Below, piece by piece: positions 7,941 to 15,621 of a stretch of DNA of 33,113 nucleotides. The notes beneath the pieces were generated by a model. The model was not told the DNA's origin. It saw nothing but the letters and a program-made list of their open reading frames with translations, and searched no databases. The stretch lies in NCBI GenBank assembly GCA_029263395.1, contig JAJCXO010000008.1, positions 1 through 33,113 on the forward strand. The letters run 5' to 3'. Positions within the stretch are counted from its first letter, which is position 1. Each line of letters starts with the position of its first letter. The position numbers and the translations under genes are program-made. The stretch comes from Acidobacteriota bacterium (GTDB taxonomy: Bacteria; Acidobacteriota; Thermoanaerobaculia; Multivoradales; J023).

Positions 7941-9116
7941 TCACACTCGACCGTGCGCTATCGCAGTTTCGAGAACACCCTCGAAACGCTGAGCCACAAC
8001 GTTTAGCGCGTGGCGTTCGCGCAGCCATGACCAACCGAGCCTCGCCTGCTGAGCAGCTACGGTGGGCTGGTTCAGTAACTCAGCCACGCACCTGGCAAAC
8101 ACCTGAGGATCTTCCGCAATCTGGAGCTCGCCACCACCCAGGCCATCAAGCCCGGCCGCCGCTTCCGGAGTAGCCACTACAGGCAAACCTGCCGCCATCG
8201 CCTCCAAAATCTTGATCGGCGTGCCCGAACCGGATCGCATTGGCGCAATCGCCACCCTCGACGCCTCACGTACGGCTGAGAGGTCCAATGGATCGGCCAC
8301 TACCTCGACCCCTGGTAGTTGGTTTAGACGCTGCACAGCAGGGGTAGGTCGGGCGCCAGCGATCAGCCAACGCGCTGTCGGACAAGATTGTCGAACTTTG
8401 GGCCAGACCTCGCGCGCAAACCACGACGCTCCCTCACGGGTTGGAAAGTAACCGAGGTTGCCCGACAACAGAACAATTGGCTCCGAGTGCCGATCGAGAG
8501 CTGGCACGTCAGTGACCGGAACCCCAAACGGAACAACCTGGACGACGTCTTCCGGGTTTCCGGATGTGTTGCCTAAGGCATCCATGTCACGGCGGCTCAC
8601 AACCGTCGCCTGGGCAACCTGGCTCACCAATCGACGCTCCCATTGCTCGAGACGCCAGGCTTCCCAGTTCCACAGTGGGCGTAACCACGGTTGGCGTTTT
8701 GCGCGGTTACGCATGTTGAGCGCCAACGAGTCCACCAAGTCGACAACCACCGGACAGCCTTGGATCACCGGCACCAGCCAGCCGAGGCGCGACAACATGA
8801 GAACCACCACGTCAGGCCGAAACTCCTGCATTGTCTGATTGACGGCTGCACCGAACTCTGGCTGGAAGTGTATTGCCGCTTGTATCGGATGGGTCCAACT
8901 GCGCCACAAAGAGCGCCCCATCCGCCATCGACTCAACCGCACTTCACGACCAGAAACTTGGGGCGGAAAAACTGCCGACGGAAATCCAGGCGGCCGTTGA
9001 CTGACCACCGCGACGGAATGCCTGAGGCTGAGCTGTTCGACCCAACCCGCCACGCGAGCCTGATCACCCCGCCGGATCGGCCAAGGCGGTCTAGTGGTGA
9101 CGAAGAGGACACGCAT
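7941..9116 (-). CDS. GT4-type glycosyltransferase
   Basis: Cytoplasmic glycosyltransferase of the GT-B fold, expected to add a sugar from a nucleotide donor to a lipid-linked or nascent glycan. 391 residues. The N-terminus (MRVLFVTTRPPWPIRRGDQ) fits the acceptor-side Rossmann domain with its Gly-rich loop. The C-terminal donor domain has SGNLGYFPTREGASWFA (about 235-250), a GTPIKILEAMAAGLPVVATP stretch (about 302-321) with the GT4 acidic residue, and a final helix. Overall it resembles the sugar transferases associated with EpsH/PEP-CTERM gene clusters, though no exosortase is present here. It begins 12 bases after the 718-residue sulfatase-fold gene and is probably the last gene of a four-gene operon. 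Its stop touches that of the convergent sugar transferase. Confidence 0.9.
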   Translation of the reverse strand: MRVLFVTTRPPWPIRRGDQARVAGWVEQLSLRHSVAVVSQRPPGFPSAVFPPQVSGREVRLSRWRMGRSLWRSWTHPIQAAIHFQPEFGAAVNQTMQEFRPDVVVLMLSRLGWLVPVIQGCPVVVDLVDSLALNMRNRAKRQPWLRPLWNWEAWRLEQWERRLVSQVAQATVVSRRDMDALGNTSGNPEDVVQVVPFGVPVTDVPALDRHSEPIVLLSGNLGYFPTREGASWFAREVWPKVRQSCPTARWLIAGARPTPAVQRLNQLPGVEVVADPLDLSAVREASRVAIAPMRSGSGTPIKILEAMAAGLPVVATPEAAAGLDGLGGGELQIAEDPQVFARCVAELLNQPTVAAQQARLGWSWLRERHALNVVAQRFEGVLETAIAHGRV

Positions 9117-9128
9117 AGCTCACTGGCC

Positions 9129-11285
9129 TCATGGCAGGTACCCCAAAGCCCGCAACCTCGACTCGACCTCTGGATCTAGTTCACGAGTAACGGCTGGTGC
9201 AACAGGTTCGAGGCGATAACCATGCAACGTCCGCAGTAAAGACCGGCTCAGGTCCGAACGCTCCGAGCTAATGTCACGCAACTGAGCCGGATCCTTTTCG
9301 AGATCATAGAGTTCGATCTGCCACAAATCGGGAGTTGATAGTAGCAAGGAAAGACAGCGGTCGTCCTCGCTGAGCCCCACTTCCGCCGGTGAGTCACAGC
9401 TGGCAACCCTCAAAGTGACTCTCTTCTTATCGCCACCTTTCGGTAATTCGAGGCGAAGCTGGTGTTGCTCCGTCGGGATCCACACCTCACGTCCTGTTTC
9501 CCGCGCACCTTCGATTCCACGAGTCTTCAGTATTTGAAAGGATAGGCAACGGCGATCCTCACTGAGCCCCAATTCGGCCGGTGAATCACAACTGTCCGAC
9601 CGCAACGTCACCGAACGCTGATCCCCCATCGTCGTAAGATCAAAGCGTAGTGCCACAGGATGGGTATCAATCGACGCTTCGCCAGCAACCTCGGAAGCCG
9701 GTTGCCACAATCTTTCGGCGTTCCACAGTCTTTCGTCGTTCGACGTTACCGCTTTCGACGGCGGCCCTTGCTCGATGATTGTGTCAAGCTTGTTCGATCC
9801 CACAAAAACCTCAATACGTCGCTCACGGTGGAAACTCTGCAACTCGATCTCAACCACATCCTCACGACGACCGAAACTTACATCATGCGAAATCCACAGA
9901 CCCCCACGGTCCTTCGGTAGCTCCAGACCTGCATCCAAGTAGGGCTTTCCATCGACCAGAACTTCGAGTAGGCGAGGTCGATGAAAGCTCTCTACCCCGG
10001 CAACAAACGTCTCGTCAAACGTATCGAAGATGACCTCCTGTGACATCCACAGACCTTCTTCGAGACTCTCCTGTCGCGTCCACAACAACTGAAAAACACC
10101 ATCCCTAGTCTGCTGGACAAGGCTGCGACGGCGGTCCGAATCTAGACTCTCGACCAGGCTCTCCCGGGACTCCACAGGCTCGCCCGCGGTGAGTAACGGG
10201 GCCAGGCTTGTTCCCGACATCGGCGGCACGGATTCGATCGCTGCAAGCTCGTACAACGTCGGCGCTAGATCGATACTCCGGACGAGCTCCTGAACCCGTC
10301 GGCCACCGCTGATGGCCGGATCGAGGACAATCAATGGCACATGCAGTGTTTCACGGTAGATCTGGCTATGGAGGAACTGACCGTGATCTCCCAGTTCTTC
10401 GCCGTGATCCGACGTCAAAACCAGGGTCACCTCGTCCATCAACCCCATCGCCTCGAGCGCTCGGACAAAGTCCCTCAGCACATCGTCAAGATAGCGGATC
10501 TGGGCATCGTAGGCCGCCCGATAGTACGCCTTCTCTTCAGCCGTCGGGTGAGAATCACGTTGATTCAACTCGGTCAAGGAAGGACCGGTAGGCTCGATCA
10601 CTCCCTTCGGCGGCTCGCCAGACCAATAGAGCGAACTGTAGGCCGGAGGAAAGTGTGCCAATTCCATCCGGGTGTCAGCATAGGGATCGTGCACCGAATA
10701 GGTATGCAGGAAGAGGAAAAAACGGTCTTGCTCGGACTGCTGCTCCAGAAATCTCAAGCCGCGGGCAAATGTCCTTTCCAGATCCGTTTCGATCTCCAAC
10801 GCATGGTCGTTGAAGTCCTCGAAACCGCGAGCAAAACCAAACCCGCCGCTCATATACCCACCCTCGGTATGCCCCGCGGTACGAAAACCGTTGGCTAGGA
10901 ATATTTCGGGCAGGGTTGGAATACGATCGGACAGCACCCCGTTCGGCGGGTACACATTGTGCTCCGCGGGGTGTAATCCAGTGAAAATCGACATATGAGA
11001 AGGCAAGGTTCCGGGCAACTGAACAAAGGCATTCTCGAACAAGACGCCGCGCTCAGCCAGGGAGTCGATGAATGGGCTGGTGTCTCGAGAATAGCCGTAG
11101 CAGCCCAAATGATCAGCCCGCAGGGTATCGATCGAAATCAGGATAACCCCTCTGCTGCGAGTAGGCGCCTCCAAACTTCCGGAACATGCTGAGACAGCTA
11201 GACACAAGCCAACCGTGAGTGGCTTGAAGAGAGACCTCAGCCCCTTACCCTCGAAGATCACACCAGCCAGAGGCTCACTCCACAT
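9129..11285 (-). CDS. Sulfatase-fold lipoprotein with Thr at the nucleophile position and repeat insertion
   Basis: Alkaline-phosphatase-superfamily enzyme, 718 residues. Lipoprotein signal with predicted acylated Cys34 (LAVSAC). The core starts with a metal-site Asp53 (SIDTLRADHL), and the active-site loop reads GTLPSHMSIFTG, so Thr93 stands where sulfatases have the formylglycine cysteine and His97 where they have arginine. The second metal motif TSDHGEELGDHGQ is at 291-303. Residues about 403-655 are an insertion between the core and the terminal ELYDLEKDP segment, containing two kinds of duplicated beta-like unit. The protein ends LRALGYLP. The ATG overlaps the upstream gene's stop (ATGTGGAGTGA), implying coupled translation. 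Automated pipelines would call it a sulfatase. The Thr suggests phosphoester chemistry (hydrolase or transferase), which is inference. Confidence 0.85.
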   Translation of the reverse strand: MWSEPLAGVIFEGKGLRSLFKPLTVGLCLAVSACSGSLEAPTRSRGVILISIDTLRADHLGCYGYSRDTSPFIDSLAERGVLFENAFVQLPGTLPSHMSIFTGLHPAEHNVYPPNGVLSDRIPTLPEIFLANGFRTAGHTEGGYMSGGFGFARGFEDFNDHALEIETDLERTFARGLRFLEQQSEQDRFFLFLHTYSVHDPYADTRMELAHFPPAYSSLYWSGEPPKGVIEPTGPSLTELNQRDSHPTAEEKAYYRAAYDAQIRYLDDVLRDFVRALEAMGLMDEVTLVLTSDHGEELGDHGQFLHSQIYRETLHVPLIVLDPAISGGRRVQELVRSIDLAPTLYELAAIESVPPMSGTSLAPLLTAGEPVESRESLVESLDSDRRRSLVQQTRDGVFQLLWTRQESLEEGLWMSQEVIFDTFDETFVAGVESFHRPRLLEVLVDGKPYLDAGLELPKDRGGLWISHDVSFGRREDVVEIELQSFHRERRIEVFVGSNKLDTIIEQGPPSKAVTSNDERLWNAERLWQPASEVAGEASIDTHPVALRFDLTTMGDQRSVTLRSDSCDSPAELGLSEDRRCLSFQILKTRGIEGARETGREVWIPTEQHQLRLELPKGGDKKRVTLRVASCDSPAEVGLSEDDRCLSLLLSTPDLWQIELYDLEKDPAQLRDISSERSDLSRSLLRTLHGYRLEPVAPAVTRELDPEVESRLRALGYLP
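9336..9617 (-). repeat. Internal duplication in the 718-residue protein (unit type 2)
   Basis: Two copies encode residues 557-585 and 622-650 (bases 9617-9531 and 9422-9336). Both contain SCDSPAE followed by GLSED and RCLS, so the paired cysteines are kept. Similarity is visible at the DNA level as well. Confidence 0.8.
9789..10055 (-). repeat. Internal duplication in the 718-residue protein (unit type 1)
   Basis: Residues 411-446 and 462-499 are two diverged copies of one unit, each with L-W-[MI]-S, an E-[SL]-...-S-F-H-R pattern and a closing E-V-[LF]-V hairpin-like stretch. They lie just before the type 2 duplication in the same insertion. Confidence 0.65.
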
Positions 11286-12741
11286 ATCCGAGAGCCTTCA
11301 AGGCTTCTAGAGTCGCTTCATCGATCTCGACATCGATACGCTCTCCCTTCCCGCGAGTAGTGGCCTGAAACTCGAGGAGCTCGGCGGTCAAGCCCGCCGC
11401 AATATCGACGTTCACCTCGGAGACATCAGTCAACTCTCCGGCGTCTGATTCGAGATTGTACAGCCGCGGGCGTCCTCGGGGTGGAATGACCAACTTCCAA
11501 GGCATCCGCATCGCCGACCACAAATGCTCCTCAGTGTTCTCCTGTGGCCGCCGCCGAACGCGGTGCGCAAAAAGCGTTCGGCGCTCGAACACTCCGTTGG
11601 GTGGCCTCGAGCTTTGTGCCGCCAAGAGTCCAGCCAACGATTGACCATCACGGTTCAAAGGAGGTTCCAGGCCGACGAGGTCGACAACCGTCGGCATCAC
11701 ATCGATCAGGCTAGCTTGCACCCCGATACGACGTGCTGGGATCCCTAGGGTCTCTCCAGAGATGACAAATAGGACGCGAACCAGCTCATCATAAAGAGAA
11801 AAGAGATGGCCATACTGGCCATGATCGCCAAACTCCTCGCCGTGGTCTGAGACGATCACCAGTAGGGTTTCACGACCCCACTCGTAGTCAGCATAGAGTT
11901 TCGAGAGCACTGAATCAAGATAACCTATCTCACTGTCGTAGGCAGCGACGTCGGACGAGTGTGGTTCGCCTCCGTCCGCACGATCTTCTTCGAACCAAGG
12001 TGTGCGAGGCTCGTACGGCTTGTGGACATCGTTGAAATGCAGGTATAGGAAATACGGCCTGGCGTTGACGATCTGCTCTCGCCACTCTGAGAGTTTCTCG
12101 GCCAACCCCTCTGCGGACACACCCTTTGCCGGTGTACCGATGAGCTTGGCGAATCGATCGAAGCCGCGATCGAAACCAATCTCGGAACCGATATTGATGT
12201 TGGAAGCAAGACCAAACGTCGCATAACCGTGACCCCGAAGGAGTTCCGCCAGAGTCTCCTGGTCTCCCGGAAGGCGATTGAGGGCCATCGTCTCACCGAC
12301 TAGATCCTCGAGCGTGGCGGAGCGTCGGCGGTGGGCAAGAAATCCCTCGGTCACTCCATGGCGCATTGGGTACAACCCGGTGACCAAAGAACTGGTCGCT
12401 GGCGCGGTCCACGACGACGTCGAGAAGGCCTGGGTAAAAACCGTCGATCGTTCCATCAGTCCTTCTAGAAACGGAGCTGTACGCCGCTCGTAGCCGTTGA
12501 GGCTCAGATGGTCGGGGCGAAACGTATCCATCACAATCAAGACCACGTTTGGCCTCGCCCGTGCCGGGTCGACTGGAGGACTATGCTCGCCGTGGCTGCC
12601 ATCCTCTACGCGGCCACACCCGCCCACCGCAAGTACCAAGCACATACAAATCTGGCAGACCTGAATCCGGCCAAGCGGGCAAAACCACCGGCGGACTGCA
12701 GTCCTCACCCCTCTGGAGAGCGCAACACCGCGGTTCCTCAC
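11275..12741 (-). CDS. Sulfatase-fold lipoprotein with Thr at the nucleophile position
   Basis: Alkaline-phosphatase-superfamily enzyme, 488 residues, close to the bare core size. Lipoprotein signal with predicted acylated Cys42 (VLAVGGC). The metal-site Asp72 lies in VMDTFRPDHLSLNGYERR; the active-site loop is SSWTAPATSSLVTG, so Thr112 replaces the sulfatase Cys and Thr116 stands where Arg (or His in most relatives here) is expected. The second metal motif SDHGEEFGDHG begins at 298. The tail is LKALGYVE. The GTG start overlaps the preceding stop by 4 bases (GTGA) and sits on a G/A-rich stretch that may act as ribosome binding site; a second in-frame GTG lies at 12708. It is the middle member of an operon between the GT-C-like protein and the 718-residue paralogue. 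Substrate unknown. Confidence 0.85.
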   Translation of the reverse strand: MRNRGVALSRGVRTAVRRWFCPLGRIQVCQICMCLVLAVGGCGRVEDGSHGEHSPPVDPARARPNVVLIVMDTFRPDHLSLNGYERRTAPFLEGLMERSTVFTQAFSTSSWTAPATSSLVTGLYPMRHGVTEGFLAHRRRSATLEDLVGETMALNRLPGDQETLAELLRGHGYATFGLASNINIGSEIGFDRGFDRFAKLIGTPAKGVSAEGLAEKLSEWREQIVNARPYFLYLHFNDVHKPYEPRTPWFEEDRADGGEPHSSDVAAYDSEIGYLDSVLSKLYADYEWGRETLLVIVSDHGEEFGDHGQYGHLFSLYDELVRVLFVISGETLGIPARRIGVQASLIDVMPTVVDLVGLEPPLNRDGQSLAGLLAAQSSRPPNGVFERRTLFAHRVRRRPQENTEEHLWSAMRMPWKLVIPPRGRPRLYNLESDAGELTDVSEVNVDIAAGLTAELLEFQATTRGKGERIDVEIDEATLEALKALGYVE

Positions 12742-14396
12742 CCTCCCCCCTTTTCTCTAGGCGTCGCCGCCCCTCGTTCAGGGACGGGTTGCTGACTCAC
12801 ATCAGCGGTTTCGCGCTTGGCCTCGACAGCCGCTGCAGAGCCCTTGGTTTCAGGCGACGGCACCAAAGCAGGGTTGCCTCTAGCACGCGGGGGCTTGGAT
12901 TTCTTGGGCTCGCGGTCCAGCACAACAACTACCTCGGTCTTTTTAGCTGGCTTAGCCTGTAGATGCTGCCAATGTTTGAGCACCCGTACGTTCCGCTCAG
13001 GCATCTCCAAGCCAGCCCACGCCTGCACTGAGTAGTGCCCGAGCCGCACCACTCCCCGGTACATGGACGCCTCACGATCAGGGACGGTATTGCGGCGCGG
13101 AATTCGGATTCTTATGACCTCGCCGTCTGCGGCCGCCTCGATTTCACTCCTTACCTGCTCGACCAGTGCCGAGTACTCATCGGTCGCAACCTGCCATACA
13201 TCGTAAGACCGAACCAGCGGCGACCATCGCACCTGCCAATGAACGGTCCATAGGGTTACTGCAACCAGACAACCGGCCCCACCCAATTTGGCTAGCGTTC
13301 CACTTCGACGCATCAGCAGCACACATTCGTCCACGACGCCGGCTACCGTGATCGCAAAACCGGCGACTACAACAACGAGGTACCACGGAGACAGTCGGCC
13401 GGACGCGGTCACCATAACCGCAAGTAATCCGACCCAGCTAACACCCAACAGGAAGTCTGGGATCATGGCTGATCCAGACGAGCGCGGCTGCTTACCATGG
13501 CGGAGCCTCTGAAACAGAACACCCACAACCAACAGGCTAGACAAGCCCGCCCAGGTCGCCAAAGCAGTCCAGAAACCCGGCTGCTGTGGCGAGCTGATTG
13601 TCCGAAGCAACGTACCTACTGTCTCAGGAAGCCCTTCGAAAGAGGATATCGAGAGCGATTGCCGATGGCCTCCCATGCCACCTAAGACGGCAATCCTGCA
13701 GGCAATATAGATTGCAACCACAGCAGCCGAGAAGGCAACCGACCGAATAGGCGCCAGCCACCGTTTCACTCCTGTTTGATCCGAGCAGATCCAGTGCTGG
13801 GCAAAAACCAACGCAGGCAAGATCAGCGCAGTTTCCTTCGACGCCAAAGCCAAGAGCGTAGCCAAGGCCCCGGAAATTCGAAAGACCTTGCCGGTTCGAT
13901 TTTCCGAAGCCAGCGCCAACAACATGAATGTCAGACACAGAAACTCCGGCCGCCTGGGAGGATACGGAATCGCTTCGAAATGTAGCGGATGTAGCAGAAA
14001 GAATAACAGTCCAGCCAGTGCTGACCAGGCCGTGCGGCCATGCGGCCGCGAGACCAACAAGACGTACAAAGCGAGGCCCGACATAGCGAACCAGATAACA
14101 TTCGAGAATTGGTAGCCAGAGGGCTCCAAACCCCACAGTGCATAGTCCGCAGCAAACGTGAAATTCAACAACGGACGATAGAACTTGCCCGGAAAGAGAC
14201 CATCCATCAACCGCTCAGAGAAGTTTCCCCAGAAGTCGACCAGGGACCCCACGCGACTCGTCAAAATGATCGGGTACGAGTCCATGCCCAGGAGACCGTA
14301 GCTCCGGGTCTGGACAAACACCAGCGCAGCGATCCCGACAACGAGCAAGGCCGCAAAAGTGTGGACAGCGAGTTGGCGACGAGGAAGGGGCAGCAC
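12738..14396 (-). CDS. Multi-spanning GT-C-like membrane glycosyltransferase
   Basis: 552 residues with a string of hydrophobic helices from residue 10 to about 400. The early loop between the first two spans has an acidic residue in a D-S-Y-P-I context followed by FYRPLLNFTFAADYALWGL and an S-G-Y-Q-F-S-N segment. This loop resembles that of polyprenol-phosphate-sugar-dependent GT-C enzymes (PMT/TMTC-like), which work on the outer face of the membrane. The last 100 residues are a Pro/Lys/Ala-rich, probably disordered tail ending EKGGG. The start is GTG 14396, the only start after an in-frame stop, with GGAG upstream at suitable distance. It overlaps the next gene by 4 bases and is the first gene of the operon. 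The GT-C assignment rests on topology and loop resemblance; acceptor and donor are unknown. Confidence 0.7.
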   Translation of the reverse strand: MLPLPRRQLAVHTFAALLVVGIAALVFVQTRSYGLLGMDSYPIILTSRVGSLVDFWGNFSERLMDGLFPGKFYRPLLNFTFAADYALWGLEPSGYQFSNVIWFAMSGLALYVLLVSRPHGRTAWSALAGLLFFLLHPLHFEAIPYPPRRPEFLCLTFMLLALASENRTGKVFRISGALATLLALASKETALILPALVFAQHWICSDQTGVKRWLAPIRSVAFSAAVVAIYIACRIAVLGGMGGHRQSLSISSFEGLPETVGTLLRTISSPQQPGFWTALATWAGLSSLLVVGVLFQRLRHGKQPRSSGSAMIPDFLLGVSWVGLLAVMVTASGRLSPWYLVVVVAGFAITVAGVVDECVLLMRRSGTLAKLGGAGCLVAVTLWTVHWQVRWSPLVRSYDVWQVATDEYSALVEQVRSEIEAAADGEVIRIRIPRRNTVPDREASMYRGVVRLGHYSVQAWAGLEMPERNVRVLKHWQHLQAKPAKKTEVVVVLDREPKKSKPPRARGNPALVPSPETKGSAAAVEAKRETADVSQQPVPERGAATPREKGGG

Positions 14397-14418
14397 AGCT
14401 CGCGCTCCATCAGCAGCT

Positions 14419-14453
14419 CAGCGTTTGAAGACAGACAGCGTTTTGAAGACAGA
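14419..14453. repeat. Tandem duplication of a 17-18 base unit
   Basis: Two adjacent copies of CAGCGTT(T)TGAAGACAGA, differing by one T. They lie between the first gene of the minus-strand operon and the terminator hairpin, so they fall in the promoter or leader region of the GT-C-like gene. Confidence 0.8.
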
Positions 14454-14498
14454 CCACTTGGCCCTGACAAGAGAATCAAAGGCTCTAAATACAACGAT

Positions 14499-14522
14499 GG
14501 CTTCGCCGTTTCCGGCGAAGCC
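14499..14522 (-). terminator. Terminator-like hairpin after the small secreted protein gene
   Basis: GGCTTCGCCG and CGGCGAAGCC form a perfect 10-base GC-rich stem around the loop TTTC. It lies 64 bases past the stop of the secreted-protein gene on the minus strand and before the next operon. The following minus-strand sequence (ATCGTTGTATTT) is only moderately T-rich, so it may work with help or act mainly as an RNA-stabilising stem. Confidence 0.65.
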
Positions 14523-14586
14523 TCGTCTTCTACCCTACGCGGACTCGAAGCCCGCGACACGCTCTAACTCTCAGATTTGAGAAATC

Positions 14587-15222
14587 TTACGGAGCGAGGG
14601 TACGGAAGGACTGGAAGTCGTCCAAGTAGTACGAACCTGTAGTGGTAGCGTCCGCGCCCTTCGGATCACCAAAGCGAACGGTATCGATCCGGTAGTTGCT
14701 GTCGTAGTCGGTCCGCTCGAACTGGAGGGTGTCACCCTTCCAAATTCTCACAGCAGCATCACCCGAGTTGTCGGCAGAACCACCGACGTACTCCGCCATG
14801 ATGCGAGTTGCGTTCGGCGCGAAGGTGAACTGGCCGCAGAAGTAGGTGCCGCCACCATCCCGCAAGACACGGCAGCTGAGCTTGTAGTCTCCCGGAGTTG
14901 CGTTGTTCTTGTTCAACGAAAGGCGAAGGATGTTGCCAGCACCACCGGCTTGACGCGCCAAGAGGATGTTGTGGCCCGTGCCAGTCGCCATCGTGATGTC
15001 GTTGTCGTTGGCCCGGAAGAAGACCCGGTAGACCTGCTCGGCGGCAGGAGTCGTGTCCGCGACGAAGACATCGTTTGTGCTGCCATCAAGATTCACTTCA
15101 AGACCAAAATTGCCAACAATAGCCGCATCAGCATTTACGTCCAGACTGTTCTGAGCGAATGCGCTTGCGCTACAAACCAGCACCATTCCTGTCAGTAGCA
15201 CCATGATTTGACGCTTCGACAT
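14587..15222 (-). CDS. Small secreted protein of unknown function
   Basis: 211 residues with a classical Sec signal peptide (positive MSKRQ, hydrophobic core, cleavage expected after AFA, near residue 23). The mature part is rich in Thr, Asp, Gly and alternating beta-type patterns, with two cysteines near residues 118 and 130 that could form a disulfide. It ends Y-Y-L-D-D-F-Q-S-F-R-T-L-A-P. The pattern suggests an all-beta, lectin-like (concanavalin/laminin-G style) fold, but I do not recognise the family. No PEP-CTERM, lipobox or membrane anchor is present. The start is certain: AGGAGG lies 5 bases upstream of ATG. With that strong site and a hairpin terminator after it, this looks like a separately expressed, possibly abundant protein set between two glycan operons. 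Confidence 0.85.
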   Translation of the reverse strand: MSKRQIMVLLTGMVLVCSASAFAQNSLDVNADAAIVGNFGLEVNLDGSTNDVFVADTTPAAEQVYRVFFRANDNDITMATGTGHNILLARQAGGAGNILRLSLNKNNATPGDYKLSCRVLRDGGGTYFCGQFTFAPNATRIMAEYVGGSADNSGDAAVRIWKGDTLQFERTDYDSNYRIDTVRFGDPKGADATTTGSYYLDDFQSFRTLAP

Positions 15223-15621
15223 GTCTTCCTCCTACTACCAGTCGTTTGCTTGTTGGCAGAACGTCTACTCGACGACCTACCGTGGATCTGTCTGTCTGTT
15301 CTCACTAGGTTCGAACTTTACTGCTCTGAAACTTATGCGGACGTCTGATCGTACGCTTGAAAATTCGAATATGGATTTCCGGAAAAGTCTACGTGGTGGA
15401 TACCGAGGTGGATTTCTCAAGTTAGTCGACTCAAGACTCTTGTTTATGGACCTTTCCGTAGCGAAACCTTACCAGGCTTTGGCGGCGGTCGCAACTGTTT
15501 CCAGCTCTCTTTCGTACCGACTCCTACCGATCTGGTTATCTGATCCTAAGATCAGAGAGTAGCATAGGCACCCACCACATGCAATGCCATCTATATGCTG
15601 TCACACCACCGTTTGCTCTAG
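15223..15621. other. Intergenic region with a 7-base hairpin
   Basis: About 400 bases, AT-richer than its flanks, between the end of the 918-residue gene and the start of the small secreted protein gene, both on the minus strand. It should hold the promoter of the latter, but I could not pick clear -35 and -10 boxes. A perfect stem TCTGATC/GATCAGA with loop CTAA lies at 15539-15556, 66 bases past the stop of the upstream operon, and may be part of its terminator. A + strand open frame at 15221-15562 shows no recognisable features. Confidence 0.5.
15228..15233 (-). promoter_or_regulatory. Strong Shine-Dalgarno of the small secreted protein gene
   Basis: AGGAGG on the minus strand, 5 bases before the ATG at 15222. 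It is the strongest ribosome binding site I see in the window; most neighbouring genes have weak sites or start by overlap, so high expression is likely. Confidence 0.75.

Noticed and set aside
14587-15222. Small secreted protein as an exosortase (PEP-CTERM) substrate
   Set aside because: No PEP motif, C-terminal membrane helix or basic tail; it ends in a soluble segment.
15221-15562. Open + strand frame of 113 codons upstream of the small secreted protein gene
   Set aside because: Starts inside the opposite gene's start region, has no ribosome binding site, no domain and odd composition; it occupies the expected promoter region.
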